A stretch of 64,000 nt of DNA from Caproicibacter sp002399225 (GCA_036756705.1 DAIOKN010000002.1:55704-119703), one strand, 5' to 3'; shown: positions 8,642 through 18,121, numbered from the stretch's first letter. Made by a program: numbers and translations. The notes: a model not told the origin generated them from the letters alone.

Positions 8642-10099
8642 TCACAACTTTCCATTAATAATATCAGAAACGACTTCCCGTTCATCCAAATGATACTTAA
8701 CGCCCTTGATCTCTTGATAATCTTCATGACCCTTTCCTGCCAGAACGACAATGTCTCCGTCCTGCGCGTGTTCCATACAGTACTTAATTGCCTGCCTGCG
8801 ATCTGGAATTACGACATATTTACCATTGGTCCTGTCGATTCCCGTGCGGATATCGGCGATGATATCCATCACATCCTCATCGCGTGAGTTGTCCGCCGTT
8901 AGGACGGAGAGATCCGCCAGCTTTCCACTTTCCTCACCCATCTCAAATCTGCGGGAACGCGCGCGGTTTCCCCCCGCACCGAACATACAGACAAGCCGAT
9001 GCGGCCGGTACTCCCTGAGCGTTTCCAGAATGTTGCGCATGGCAAGCGCATTGTGTGCATAGTCAATCAGAAGCGTGTAGTTTCCCGGGACCGGAACCGG
9101 TTCCACTCTGCCGCGCACTTTGACATTTTGAAGGCCGTCGCGGATATTCTTTTCCGTAACGGGGAAATGCAGGCAGACAGCCGCTGCCGCCAGGGCGTTG
9201 TAAACGCTGAAGCGACCCGGGACACCGACTTCAACCTCCTGGAGATTCAGCCTGCCGGAAAGATCAAATCGGACTCCGAGGAAACTCGGGCGGGAAACCA
9301 GCTCTTCCTTTGCGGCAATCAGCTCCGCTTTCGGTGAGAAACCGTAAGTCTCAAGCGAACAGGTATGGCCTTTTACAATGCCTTGCCAGTTTTGATCATC
9401 CATATTGACGACGCCCGTCTTGCACATCCGGAACAAGAGGCTTTTACAGGCCATATATTCCTGCACATCTTTATGCTCATTTCCACCGATATGATCGGGA
9501 GAAAAATTTGTAAAGACCCCATAGTCAAACTGGATTCCGGACACGCGGTGATCCCGCAGGCCGATGGAAGAAGCCTCCATCACCGCCACCCTGCAGCCCT
9601 CATCCGCCATCCGGCGCAGATAGGACTGAATTTCATAGGACTCCGGCGTCGTGTTTTCCGTTCGAAACGTCCGGTTTCCAATCACCGCTCCGATTGTGCC
9701 GATGATGCCTGTCTTGATCCCAGCGGACTCTAGAATTGAGCGTATCATAAAAGAAACGGTCGTTTTTCCCTTGGTTCCCGTAATCCCCACCATGATCATT
9801 TCACGGGCCGGATACCCGAACCACGCGGCTGAGATCAGCGCCATCGCCTGCCGGGTATCCCGGACCATGACAACGCTTGCGCTGCCGGCCTCTACCGAAT
9901 GCTGCGCCACTACCGCAGCCGCTCCGGCCCGCACCGCCGCTCCCGCAAACCGATGGCTGTCCACCGTCGAGCCGCACAGGCAGATGAACAGACTTCCTTT
10001 CTTCACTTTTCGCGAATCGTAAACTACACTTGTTATTTCTACATCCGTAGTTCCGGAACAGGAACAGTCCAGTTCCCGGATTAAATCTGTCAAAAGCAT
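8642..10099 (-). CDS. murE: UDP-MurNAc-dipeptide ligase MurE
   Basis: Adds the third stem-peptide residue (meso-diaminopimelate or lysine) to UDP-MurNAc-L-Ala-D-Glu. It has 485 residues. Motifs are the P-loop GITGTKGKTT near residue 108, TTPES, EASSIGL, and GKGHEDYQ near the C-terminus. The substrate loop reads TADNSRDED. The mDAP enzymes have DNPR, so the Arg that contacts mDAP is kept while Pro is replaced by Ser; mDAP use is likely but not certain. ATG at 10099 has GGAGG six bases upstream, and a perfect consensus promoter lies at 10147-10175. Confidence 0.96.
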   Translation of the reverse strand: MLLTDLIRELDCSCSGTTDVEITSVVYDSRKVKKGSLFICLCGSTVDSHRFAGAAVRAGAAAVVAQHSVEAGSASVVMVRDTRQAMALISAAWFGYPAREMIMVGITGTKGKTTVSFMIRSILESAGIKTGIIGTIGAVIGNRTFRTENTTPESYEIQSYLRRMADEGCRVAVMEASSIGLRDHRVSGIQFDYGVFTNFSPDHIGGNEHKDVQEYMACKSLLFRMCKTGVVNMDDQNWQGIVKGHTCSLETYGFSPKAELIAAKEELVSRPSFLGVRFDLSGRLNLQEVEVGVPGRFSVYNALAAAAVCLHFPVTEKNIRDGLQNVKVRGRVEPVPVPGNYTLLIDYAHNALAMRNILETLREYRPHRLVCMFGAGGNRARSRRFEMGEESGKLADLSVLTADNSRDEDVMDIIADIRTGIDRTNGKYVVIPDRRQAIKYCMEHAQDGDIVVLAGKGHEDYQEIKGVKYHLDEREVVSDIINGKL

Positions 10100-10146
10100 G
10101 AAAATCCCTCCGCAGTCATATTGTTAGAATGGATGAAATTTCCTGA

Positions 10147-10175
10147 ATTATACCGTACGAAACTGGAAGTGTCAA
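10147..10175 (-). promoter_or_regulatory. Consensus sigma-A promoter of murE-murF
   Basis: On the minus strand TTGACA and TATAAT are both perfect matches with a 17-base spacer. Confidence 0.85.
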
Positions 10176-10462
10176 CTTCACATGGCAGTCTCACCCACCT
10201 GAAAAGCGGGGGAAGCAGCGTTTGCTTGCAATTTGGAGAAGTCGATACCCATAGTTTGATCCTTTGACTGAAAGGACTTTACTTTTTTGGATATTTCACT
10301 GAAAAAGCGGGGATTATATTCCAGTTACATTTAAACTGATTTGTATGAATTTATTACTTTGTATTCAAACTGTATAGTTACATTCGGGCCGAATCATGAT
10401 ATTCTGTCTTACAGAATTTAAAGCTTGATGGCTGATTACTGAGGAAAGGAAGCAATTGAATC
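10176..10462. other. Intergenic region upstream of the radical SAM gene
   Basis: No open frame or recognisable RNA family was seen. The stretch is AT-rich near 10330-10380, with a possible TATAGT -10 near 10372 that lacks a good -35. GAGGAAAGGA just before 10463 is the ribosome site. Confidence 0.4.
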
Positions 10463-11899
10463 ATGGGGACAATAAATGAAAAGTTGGAAACCTACGGACT
10501 AAAAAAAGTCTTAAATTACCTGGACAGCAATCCGCAGGAAAACGTACCGAAAGTGATCGGTTGGCTCAGAAAATTCGACCGAGACGGTCTCTACACCAAT
10601 ACTTACAATATGATTGACAGCTTTATGAAGGATCCGGATAATAACTGGAACCGGTTAATTTCAAGCCTCTATACTGATATTGACGACAGCGTGAGAAGAA
10701 AAACATTTGAGAATTTTCTGATCAACTCCGCAATTCTCGGCAGCCAGAGGAAAAATAAGCTGGTGGAAAAGTACGACTGTAATATTCCATGGGCCATTTT
10801 AATGGATCCGACTTCCGCCTGCAATCTGCACTGCATTGGATGCTGGGCGGCGGAATATGGAAACAAACTGAATCTGAGCTATGAAACACTGGATGATATT
10901 ATCCGTCAGGGCAAAGAAATGGGTACCTACATGTACATTTTCTCAGGGGGCGAACCTCTTGTTCGGAAGGATGATATCATCAAGCTTTGCGAAAAACATA
11001 ATGACTGTGAGTTTCTCGCTTTTACAAATGCAACCCTGATCGATGAGAAATTTGCAGACGACATGCTGCGCGTGAAAAACTTTGTGCCAGCCATCAGCAT
11101 AGAAGGTTATGAAGAGGAAACCGACTTCCGCCGCGGAAAGGGCACTTATCAGTCGGTTATCCGTGCCATGAATCTTTTGAAGAAAAAGAAACTTCCGTTC
11201 GGCGCTTCTCTGTGCTATACAAGCAAAAACGCAGAGACCATCGGAAGCGAGGCTTATTTTGATCATCTGATTGACTTGGGCTGCAAATTTGCCTGGATCT
11301 TCACTTATATGCCGGTCGGCGTGGATGCGAAACCTGAGCTGATGGCAACCGCCAAGCAGCGCAAATTCATGTACGATCAGGTTCGCAAATTCCGTGCTAC
11401 AAAGCCTTTGTTTACCATGGATTTCTGGAATGACGGGGAATATGTCAACGGGTGCATTGCCGGTGGGCGCCAGTATCTTCATATCAACGCAAATGGCGAT
11501 ATTGAACCTTGTGCGTTCATCCATTACGCCGACTGCAATATTCACAACAAAACGTTGCTGGAAGCTTACCGTTCCCCGCTGTTCATGCAGTACCGCAGAA
11601 ACCAGCCGTTCAATCACAATCAGCTCCGTCCATGCCCTCTGCTTGACAACCCCGGCAGACTTTCGCAGATTGTGAAAAAGTCAGGCGCAGATTCCACGGA
11701 TCTGATCCATCCGGAAGACGTTGAGCAACTGTCAGCAAAGTGTATTGATGCTGCAAAGGCCTGGGCGCCGGTCGCACAGGATCTCTGGGACAATAGCGAA
11801 GGCCGCGAACGGGCTGACTGGAAGGCACAGAAAGAAGCCGATTCAAAAGCCAAAACCAGAAGTAAAGTAGAAAGCAAAACCGGGGTGCGGGTACCCTAA
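10463..11899 (+). CDS. Radical SAM protein with SPASM-like C-terminal cysteines
   Basis: A 478-residue radical SAM enzyme. The 4Fe-4S/SAM motif C-x3-C-x2-C is at Cys120, Cys124 and Cys127 (CNLHCIGCW), with the downstream SAM-binding FSGGEP near residue 160. The C-terminal part has further Cys residues (NGCIAGG, EPCAFIHYADCN, RPCPLLD) in the arrangement of SPASM-type auxiliary cluster domains. The first 100 residues form an unusual helical N-terminal extension. The extreme C-terminus is lysine/serine rich. It is monocistronic, ending at a terminator. The substrate is unknown; SPASM proteins modify peptides, proteins or small molecules, and no obvious peptide substrate gene adjoins it. Confidence 0.85.
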   Translation: MGTINEKLETYGLKKVLNYLDSNPQENVPKVIGWLRKFDRDGLYTNTYNMIDSFMKDPDNNWNRLISSLYTDIDDSVRRKTFENFLINSAILGSQRKNKLVEKYDCNIPWAILMDPTSACNLHCIGCWAAEYGNKLNLSYETLDDIIRQGKEMGTYMYIFSGGEPLVRKDDIIKLCEKHNDCEFLAFTNATLIDEKFADDMLRVKNFVPAISIEGYEEETDFRRGKGTYQSVIRAMNLLKKKKLPFGASLCYTSKNAETIGSEAYFDHLIDLGCKFAWIFTYMPVGVDAKPELMATAKQRKFMYDQVRKFRATKPLFTMDFWNDGEYVNGCIAGGRQYLHINANGDIEPCAFIHYADCNIHNKTLLEAYRSPLFMQYRRNQPFNHNQLRPCPLLDNPGRLSQIVKKSGADSTDLIHPEDVEQLSAKCIDAAKAWAPVAQDLWDNSEGRERADWKAQKEADSKAKTRSKVESKTGVRVP

Positions 11900-11922
11900 A
11901 GAAAGCTTAAAATTAAAATGTA

Positions 11923-11955
11923 GGCTGTTCCGCCATTTTGCGGAACAGCCTTTTT
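11923..11955 (+). terminator. Terminator of the radical SAM gene
   Basis: An 11-base perfect stem (GGCTGTTCCGC with GCGGAACAGCC) followed by five T. Confidence 0.9.
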
Positions 11956-11960
11956 ACCGC

Positions 11961-13166
11961 CTAGTGTCCTGAATCTCTGCTTTCGACCAAGGCATAAAGC
12001 TTTTTGATTTCGTCCTCATTGGTAAAGTCGCAGTGAATGAGAGCCTGCACATAGGATTCTCTCAGAGCCCGGCTGCGCACAAGCTTTTCCAATCCCTGCT
12101 CCACTCCGTCCGCTGTCATCGGAACAATCAGTCCATTCTTCCCCGAGGTGATCTGATCGGCAGCCGTAGAAAAATTGGTCAGCAAAATTGGACGGCACAA
12201 AACCATCGCTTCGTCGACTGCAATGGATTTTCCCTCAAAACGGGATGGCTGCATGTATATGTCACATTCCCGGACATAAGGATAAGGATTCTCGCGCTCT
12301 CCGAGAAACACGATTGCATCTCCCGCACCCAATTCTGCCGCCTGCCGCTTTAAATTTTCCTCTTCCGGGCCAACGCCGATAATATACCACCGAATTTTCA
12401 GCCCTTTTCGATTCAAATGAACGACAGCGGGTATGGCGATATCCAGTCCCTTTTGCTTGGAGAGTCTGGCAATAGATAAAACACGAATGCCCTGATAGCC
12501 GTCGCTGAATCCGCCGCCCTTGTCTGCCATGGAGCGTAGAAAAGTAGACGAGATGATATTGTAGATCACATGAAATTTTGCGGACTGATTCGGGAAAGCC
12601 GCCTCCAGCGCCGTTTTACAAGACTCAGAAACCGTGCAGAGGGCATCGAGTTTTTCAACATAAGGCCGGTCAAATTCTTTCAAAAGTCCCATGGCGTTGT
12701 AATCACCGTGAATAAAACCGATTTTTACGCCTGCATCCACTTTTTCAATCGCATAATAGAGCGGCTGACCTTCCATAAACGCGATGACCGCATCATAACG
12801 CTTCCGAGCGTGCGGAATAGTGTGGCGCTCTATACGCCACATTTTGGAAAGCTTTTCCCCCATGGTTCCGTGAAGTCCGGCAAAGCTGACAAACAGACGG
12901 CAAACTGCAAGCAAAGGATGCCCATGGAAGAAGAGTACCGGCAAAGCGTGACGGATATTCAGCCGGTATTCCTTCGGAAACAGCGGCGGCAAAAGATGGA
13001 CCTGCTGCGGAATGCGGCTGAAAAATAGCCCTTCGTTTGCAAAAAGCTGTAAATCGACTTCATAGTGCTCGTAATCAAACAGAGATAAAATGGTAACCAG
13101 GCTTTTCTCTATCCCCCCGCTATGCAGGCTGTAGTTTAAAAACAAGATTTTTTTCCGTTCAGGCAT
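11961..13166 (-). CDS. Family GT4-like glycosyltransferase
   Basis: A 401-residue GT-B glycosyltransferase. The N-terminal half has the SLHSGGIEKSL glycine-rich loop. The C-terminal nucleotide-sugar half has RLSKQKGLD and PSRFEGKSIAVDEAM, the E-x7-E signature of GT4 retaining enzymes. The start at ATG 13166 has GGGAG seven bases upstream. It is 16 bases downstream of a GT2 gene on the same strand, so the two probably act in one surface-polysaccharide pathway. Donor and acceptor cannot be read from the sequence. Confidence 0.85.
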   Translation of the reverse strand: MPERKKILFLNYSLHSGGIEKSLVTILSLFDYEHYEVDLQLFANEGLFFSRIPQQVHLLPPLFPKEYRLNIRHALPVLFFHGHPLLAVCRLFVSFAGLHGTMGEKLSKMWRIERHTIPHARKRYDAVIAFMEGQPLYYAIEKVDAGVKIGFIHGDYNAMGLLKEFDRPYVEKLDALCTVSESCKTALEAAFPNQSAKFHVIYNIISSTFLRSMADKGGGFSDGYQGIRVLSIARLSKQKGLDIAIPAVVHLNRKGLKIRWYIIGVGPEEENLKRQAAELGAGDAIVFLGERENPYPYVRECDIYMQPSRFEGKSIAVDEAMVLCRPILLTNFSTAADQITSGKNGLIVPMTADGVEQGLEKLVRSRALRESYVQALIHCDFTNEDEIKKLYALVESRDSGH

Positions 13167-13182
13167 GATAAGGCTCCCAAAG

Positions 13183-14262
13183 TTATTTTTTGCTGGTATT
13201 TTCCCGCAAAGCGTGGGAATAAAAACTGTAAAACAGATAAATAAAGGGCGTAAATTTGGAACGTATGACCCGAAGGATAATTCTGTCCGCCCGGGTGCCT
13301 TTTTTTAAATAGTCAGACCGGGCAGCCTCTTTGGTATACGGATTTTTCAGGATAGAGCGAACCTCCCGATACCGCTTCCAAAAGCCGGCCGGGTTGCTCG
13401 GGGTAAAGCAGTTGACCAGAGAGGAATGAACCGCTGAACGGAGAAACCAGGCGAGATGGCGTTTCGCAAACCGCTCATAAAGCCCACGTTCCGTCAAAAT
13501 TCTGCGCACGGTGGCATAGCAACAGGTCAGCATCTCCATCTTGTGCGGCCGGTATCGCGTACTGAGGGAATCCGGGTTGTAACGGTAATGATAGTAGGCT
13601 CCCCCTACGACAAGAAGGCGTTTGGACGCGCAGTGCGCCTCAATCGCCGCAGGCAAATCTTCCAGCATCATTTCGCGCTCATCACCGAATTGTATTCCGT
13701 TTTTCAGATACCAGCTGCGCAGATACATGCGGCGCCAGGCGCACCCGAGCATTTCCACGTGCCGCCAGGCATTTTCCTCACGATCCGGCCCAACTAGCTC
13801 CGTGACCAAAAGTTCTTGTGTCTCATCGCCGTATTCCGGATAATTAAACGGCAGCTTGCAAACACGCTGCTCTCCCTCCTGAAGATTTTCTCGAACGTAA
13901 TTGAACAGGACCAGATCCGCCTGATATTCCGCTGCGGCGGTATAAAGATTTTTTAACATGTTTTCGTCGATCCAGTCATCGGAATCCACGAAAAGCAGAT
14001 AGTCCCCTTTTGCGTGCTTCACGCCGAAATTTCTTGTATTTCCCAGCCCGCTGTGGGGTTTTTCCAAAATTTTCACGCGGCTGTCCCCGGAAAAACGCCG
14101 AGCGATCTCAAGGGAACGGTCGGTGGAATCGTCGTTGACCAAAAGGACTTCGAAGTCCACAAAGGTCTGTCTCAGGATGCTGCTGACACAGCGCTCCAGG
14201 TATTGTTCAACATTGTAGATCGGCACAATAACACTGATTTTCGGCACAATCTTATCCCTCAT
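13183..14262 (-). CDS. Family GT2 glycosyltransferase
   Basis: A GT-A fold glycosyltransferase: ISVIVPIYNVEQYLERC at the N-terminus, LVNDDSTD, and the metal-binding DSDDW near residue 95. The open frame extends upstream to 14334, but the conserved domain begins at the ATG at 14262 (GGCGG just upstream; a GTG 15 bases further in is an alternative). The C-terminal half is helical and basic, resembling CpsI/EpsJ-type enzymes that add sugars to lipid-linked repeat units. It is first in a two-gene unit with the GT4 gene downstream. Confidence 0.85.
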   Translation of the reverse strand: MRDKIVPKISVIVPIYNVEQYLERCVSSILRQTFVDFEVLLVNDDSTDRSLEIARRFSGDSRVKILEKPHSGLGNTRNFGVKHAKGDYLLFVDSDDWIDENMLKNLYTAAAEYQADLVLFNYVRENLQEGEQRVCKLPFNYPEYGDETQELLVTELVGPDREENAWRHVEMLGCAWRRMYLRSWYLKNGIQFGDEREMMLEDLPAAIEAHCASKRLLVVGGAYYHYRYNPDSLSTRYRPHKMEMLTCCYATVRRILTERGLYERFAKRHLAWFLRSAVHSSLVNCFTPSNPAGFWKRYREVRSILKNPYTKEAARSDYLKKGTRADRIILRVIRSKFTPFIYLFYSFYSHALRENTSKK

Positions 14263-14350
14263 TTTCCGCCGACAAAATATTTTTCGACAAAGGATTGTAT
14301 TATTATAACATTTTCTTCCATCCAACACAAGCAAAAACCCTGCTGCAAGG

Positions 14351-14379
14351 TTGAAATCGGCGTTGGGGTATGCTATCCT
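14351..14379 (+). promoter_or_regulatory. Promoter for the 14.4 kb glycosyltransferase gene
   Basis: TTGAAA and TATCCT with a 17-base spacer, 39 bases before the chosen ATG. The region is divergent from the GT2 gene. Confidence 0.6.
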
Positions 14380-14417
14380 AATTATGCAGATTGATGAAAC
14401 ATTTGGGAGAATCCGGT

Positions 14418-15698
14418 ATGAAGAATTGTCTGGTGCTGCTTACAAAAAAATATCCTTTTGACTCCGGCGAAGAATTTATTGAAAATGAGGTTCCGATTCT
14501 TGCCAGAACTTTTCAGCATATTGTCTTAATTGCAACGTCGGTTGCCGATCAAACAAAGCAGACGCGTACGGTTCCAGAAAATGTCGAGGTATACGCCCTG
14601 CCCGCCGCGCAAGTCCGCCGCGCCGTCCTGCTGCGCCTCCCTGCCGCTGCGCTGTTTCCGCTTTCGGGCGAGGTAGCTGGGACCGACCGGGAACAGGCCG
14701 GTAAAACCTTTCGCAGAAAACTGTTTTGCTCTTATTTTCTGGCAAAAGCCAACTGCGTCTACACCGGCTGCAAAAAATTGCTATCAGGTGCAAAGCTGGA
14801 AGCATACGACGGCGTAACGTTTTACAGTTACTGGCTGTATGATACTGCTTTGGCAGCAATCAAACTAAAGCGGGATTTCGGCCTGAAAAACAGCCGCGTC
14901 ATCAGCCGGGCACATCGATATGACCTGTACGCAGACCAAAACCCCGCTGGTTTTCTGCCAATGAGGGAAACTCTGCTCCAGAACCTGGACAAGGTGTACC
15001 CCTGCTCTTTGGATGGAAAACGGTATTTAATCAAATCCTATCCTCAATATTCCGGGAAAATCCAGACGGCTTACCTCGGTACGCAGGATCAGGGCCTTTC
15101 TCCAGACAGTGAAGGCCCTACTTTTCATTTGGTGAGCTGCTGCCATGTTTCCGCCGTCAAGCGGGTCGACTGCCTCGCTCGTTCGCTGGCGCTTCTGAAA
15201 AGCAGCGGTCTGAAGCTGAAATGGACCCATTTGGGCGGAGGAGACGGTCTGGATGCTATTAAAGATTTTGCAAAAGAAAATCTGTCATTTCTGGAATATC
15301 ATCTGGCCGGCGAGGTCAGCAATTCCCGCCTGATGGCCTTTTACAGAGAAAACCCTGTCGACTGCTTTGTCAATACCAGCAGTTCGGAAGGGCTGCCCGT
15401 CAGCATTATGGAAGCCGCATCATTTGGCATCCCGATCCTGGCAACGGATGTCGGCGGAACTTCGGAAATCGTGAAGCCGGGAAAAAACGGCTTTCTTCTT
15501 CCCCCTGATTTCTCCCTAGAGGAGCTTGCCGGCAAGATAGAACTTTTCTGCCGGATGAACACCGAAGACCGGCACAAGCTGCGGCAGGCAAGCCGCGCAA
15601 TTTGGGTGGAAAATTTTTGTTCTAAACAGAATTATGCCCGGTTTGCAGTGGAAATAACGCCAAACCGTTCATCACAGGAATCCATCCGTTCTTCATAA
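14418..15698 (+). CDS. Family GT4-like glycosyltransferase, paralogue of the 19.3 kb gene
   Basis: The start is ATG 14418 with GGGAG eight bases upstream, matching the N-terminal LLTKKYPFDSGEEFIENE start shared with the gene at 19296-20528. The C-terminal half carries NTSSSEGLPVSIMEAASFG, the GT4 E-x7-E region, and the LATDVGGTSEIV loop. The two paralogues also share the C-terminal FC..NY segment. Transcribed opposite to the rest of the polysaccharide genes and closed by its own terminator, it looks like a separately regulated duplicate. The transferred sugar is unknown. Confidence 0.85.
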   Translation: MKNCLVLLTKKYPFDSGEEFIENEVPILARTFQHIVLIATSVADQTKQTRTVPENVEVYALPAAQVRRAVLLRLPAAALFPLSGEVAGTDREQAGKTFRRKLFCSYFLAKANCVYTGCKKLLSGAKLEAYDGVTFYSYWLYDTALAAIKLKRDFGLKNSRVISRAHRYDLYADQNPAGFLPMRETLLQNLDKVYPCSLDGKRYLIKSYPQYSGKIQTAYLGTQDQGLSPDSEGPTFHLVSCCHVSAVKRVDCLARSLALLKSSGLKLKWTHLGGGDGLDAIKDFAKENLSFLEYHLAGEVSNSRLMAFYRENPVDCFVNTSSSEGLPVSIMEAASFGIPILATDVGGTSEIVKPGKNGFLLPPDFSLEELAGKIELFCRMNTEDRHKLRQASRAIWVENFCSKQNYARFAVEITPNRSSQESIRSS

Positions 15699-15708
15699 TT
15701 ATGTATTC

Positions 15709-15731
15709 TCCGCCCAGAGGGGCGGATTTTT
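15709..15731 (+). terminator. Terminator after the 14.4 kb glycosyltransferase
   Basis: TCCGCCC pairs with GGGCGGA around a four-base loop, followed by five T. Confidence 0.8.
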
Positions 15732-15736
15732 GCATC

Positions 15737-16117
15737 TTAAAAGATATTTTCCGGGGTCGGAATTTCCGTCTCATCCAAATACTCTATTTGCTCAATGCAG
15801 CGGTTACAGTCTGCCAGAAACTGATCTGTGCCGTCATACTGACAAAGCATCGGCAGTCCCGCCAGCGTCTGGCCAATCGCCTCCAGCTTTGAATGAGGCA
15901 TATAGAGACATAAAACAGAATGTGCATTTTGCCAGTCGTCCACGGCTTTTTGGCTCAATCGGACCGCGTTGGCTGTTTCTCCGCGCTGCTCCGCATTTTT
16001 CGCTTCTTCAACGGTCTGAACCATTTGGCCGCTGAGTTTGCTGGTATAGTGGGTGCCAACGATGCAAACACCGGTTAAGACGATAAAAATTCCAAATGAA
16101 ATCCAGATGCGTTTCAT
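15737..16117 (-). CDS. DUF4363 family small membrane-anchored protein
   Basis: A 126-residue protein with one N-terminal membrane segment (residues 4-24) and a helical extracytoplasmic domain, consistent with DUF4363. Genes of this family usually sit next to a DUF421 protein, and here the start overlaps the DUF421 stop by four bases, implying translational coupling. Function is not established; the pair is found in many spore-forming Firmicutes. Confidence 0.75.
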   Translation of the reverse strand: MKRIWISFGIFIVLTGVCIVGTHYTSKLSGQMVQTVEEAKNAEQRGETANAVRLSQKAVDDWQNAHSVLCLYMPHSKLEAIGQTLAGLPMLCQYDGTDQFLADCNRCIEQIEYLDETEIPTPENIF

Positions 16118-16800
16118 TTTGACGCCTCCTTTTTCACAATGAAAAAGTCGCCCTTCGTATTTGCAGTCATCAGGAAAATATCTTCGGCCTTAAGGTGCTG
16201 TCCAGCCAGAACGCCAGACAGCCATTCAGTACTCTGGCCACACAATTGCAAAGAAAACTCCGATACAACCCCGTCACTGATGACAACGGTTTCGATACCC
16301 GTGTCAGGAAGAGGGACGGCAAGCATCCCCGCCGTCGGCTGTTCTTTGTCCGGCTTTTTAATCACGCTCATCTTGCCGTTGGTTTCAACAATCGCATAAG
16401 CCACATCCTGAAAGCTGAACACATTTTTCTGACGCAGCTGCTCGCTTAAATCCTCTGTCGTCATGCGCAGCCGCTTCATTTCGCTTTGCTGGACTTTGCC
16501 ATTGTTGATGACAATGATCGGCTTACCACAGATCAGTTTGCGGAATTTCGTGCTTTTTACCATCAAGGCGGAAATAATGATTTCGAACATGACCAGAGCG
16601 GCAATCGGAATTAGCCCGCTGGCAAGCGGCTGGCCGGAATCCTGCATCGGAATAGAAGCAATATCCGAGATTAGCAGGGTTACCACCAGTTCACTGGTTT
16701 GAAGTTCGCTGATCTGCCGTTTTCCCATCAGGCGGACTGCTAAAATCACCACCGCATACAGCAATAAAGTGCGTATAAACGAGATTGTCATTTTTATCAC
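16114..16800 (-). CDS. DUF421 (YetF-like) membrane protein
   Basis: A 228-residue protein with three N-terminal membrane helices (LLLYAVVILAVRLMGKRQI, then two more) and a cytoplasmic alpha/beta domain carrying the family's IVINNGK motif. It matches the DUF421/YetF-YkjA-YdfS group. The downstream overlapping DUF4363 gene supports the assignment. Biochemical role is unknown. Confidence 0.85.
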   Translation of the reverse strand: MIKMTISFIRTLLLYAVVILAVRLMGKRQISELQTSELVVTLLISDIASIPMQDSGQPLASGLIPIAALVMFEIIISALMVKSTKFRKLICGKPIIVINNGKVQQSEMKRLRMTTEDLSEQLRQKNVFSFQDVAYAIVETNGKMSVIKKPDKEQPTAGMLAVPLPDTGIETVVISDGVVSEFSLQLCGQSTEWLSGVLAGQHLKAEDIFLMTANTKGDFFIVKKEASK

Positions 16801-16861
16801 CGCAGATTAGTATAGGCGGCAGACATCGGATTATGTATATGTATCGGCTCCTCAGGAGCCT

Positions 16862-18121
16862 TTAGACATCGGTGGTTACAAAACCGAGGACATGACCTCC
16901 CGCCGCAGCGACACGGCTGCACGATTCTTTCAGATCATTCAGAGGTGTGGAACCGTATTTTGCAGAAAGGATCACCGATTTAATATTTGCGGAAAGGCTT
17001 TCTGCGTCCGGATAACGGATTTCGGACGGAGCGTAAAAGACCGTATAGTCATAGGCGCTGGTAATGTCCTGCACGACTTTTGAAAATCCATCGGCAAGAA
17101 AAGAGTCGGAAGGAGTCGTCTTGCTGGCCGGCCGGCTGGCCAAAAGGCTTAACCCGGCGTTCTTTTGCACCGGAACTGCCGCTTGCTGTACCGTGCAAGC
17201 CCCATCCATCACGTCATTCAGCGTTTTTTCCGGCTTCATTTTCAACAGAGAAGCCATTTTGGGACTGCGCAGATCTCCATCCACCAGCAGAACCGATTTT
17301 CCGGTTAAGGCCAAAGCAGTAGCAAACCCCGTGGCAATCTGGTCTCCGCCATTGTGTTCACAGACATTTGTGACAAGGAAACAATGGTCTTCGCCGGCCG
17401 CATTCAGCGCTGCAGAGCGAAGGGTACGCAACGCGTTTTCACGCTCTCTGCTGTCGTGCGGAATTTCCGCAAGGAGACGCATTTTCAGCATCTCTTCCGC
17501 AAAGCGGCTGTTGCGAACCGTCTTGTCGCTCAGAACGGCAAAAATTCCGAAACAGATATAGACAATGAAGCCGAGGATCATCCCCAGAACGCCGGCTTTC
17601 ACCATCGACCTTTTCATGGATTGCGGCTTTGCTTCCGCCGCATGGTCGCTGATACTTGCCGTCAGCGCTGGCAATGGAAACTGCTGCTTCAGCTTTTCCA
17701 TCAGCAGTTCCGCCGCCGTATCGGAAATCAGGGCGGTTTTTGCCGCATCGGTCGTGCTGACGGTCAGTTTAACTACAGGGGAAGAGTTTTCCATTTCCGC
17801 CGTAACTTTCGTGATTTCTGATTCTTTGACTCCGGTCTTTTCAGCGGTTTTTTTCTTCAGATCATCTCCGGAAGCCAACGCCACGGCACTCTGGACACGG
17901 CTGTAAAGGATATTGGTATACTGAAGATGGTAATCGCTGTCCGCGCCGTTTGGCACACCGCAGGTCACGGTAAAGATTGTACTTCCCTGGTAAATGTGAT
18001 GCACAAACTTCAGCGGCAGAAGACCGCCCACGATGCCAAATGCCAAAACCACAACAAGAAATTTCAGCCAGTTTCTTTTGTAAAAATGCATGATGTCCGA
18101 AAAGCTTACAAACAGTTCCAT
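16862..18121 (-). CDS. Wzz/CapA-type chain-length protein fused to a degenerate BY-kinase domain
   Basis: Residues 1-190 form a Wzz-like module with membrane segments near 18-38 and 172-196 around an extracytoplasmic region. Residues 230-419 resemble the CapB/CpsD P-loop kinase domain: SVLLVDGDLRSP is a good Walker A' motif. However, the Walker A position reads VCEHNGGDQIAT instead of GxGKST, and no tyrosine cluster ends the protein. It is therefore probably a kinase-dead regulator of polysaccharide chain length or export. ATG 18121 has GGGAGG six bases upstream. It is the last gene of the 22.1-16.9 kb polysaccharide operon. Confidence 0.75.
   Translation of the reverse strand: MELFVSFSDIMHFYKRNWLKFLVVVLAFGIVGGLLPLKFVHHIYQGSTIFTVTCGVPNGADSDYHLQYTNILYSRVQSAVALASGDDLKKKTAEKTGVKESEITKVTAEMENSSPVVKLTVSTTDAAKTALISDTAAELLMEKLKQQFPLPALTASISDHAAEAKPQSMKRSMVKAGVLGMILGFIVYICFGIFAVLSDKTVRNSRFAEEMLKMRLLAEIPHDSRERENALRTLRSAALNAAGEDHCFLVTNVCEHNGGDQIATGFATALALTGKSVLLVDGDLRSPKMASLLKMKPEKTLNDVMDGACTVQQAAVPVQKNAGLSLLASRPASKTTPSDSFLADGFSKVVQDITSAYDYTVFYAPSEIRYPDAESLSANIKSVILSAKYGSTPLNDLKESCSRVAAAGGHVLGFVTTDV

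Noticed and set aside
16842..16864. GGCTCC-TCA-GGAGCC hairpin before the Wzz stop
   Set aside because: Short stem, no T run in the direction of transcription; a terminator call is not supportable.
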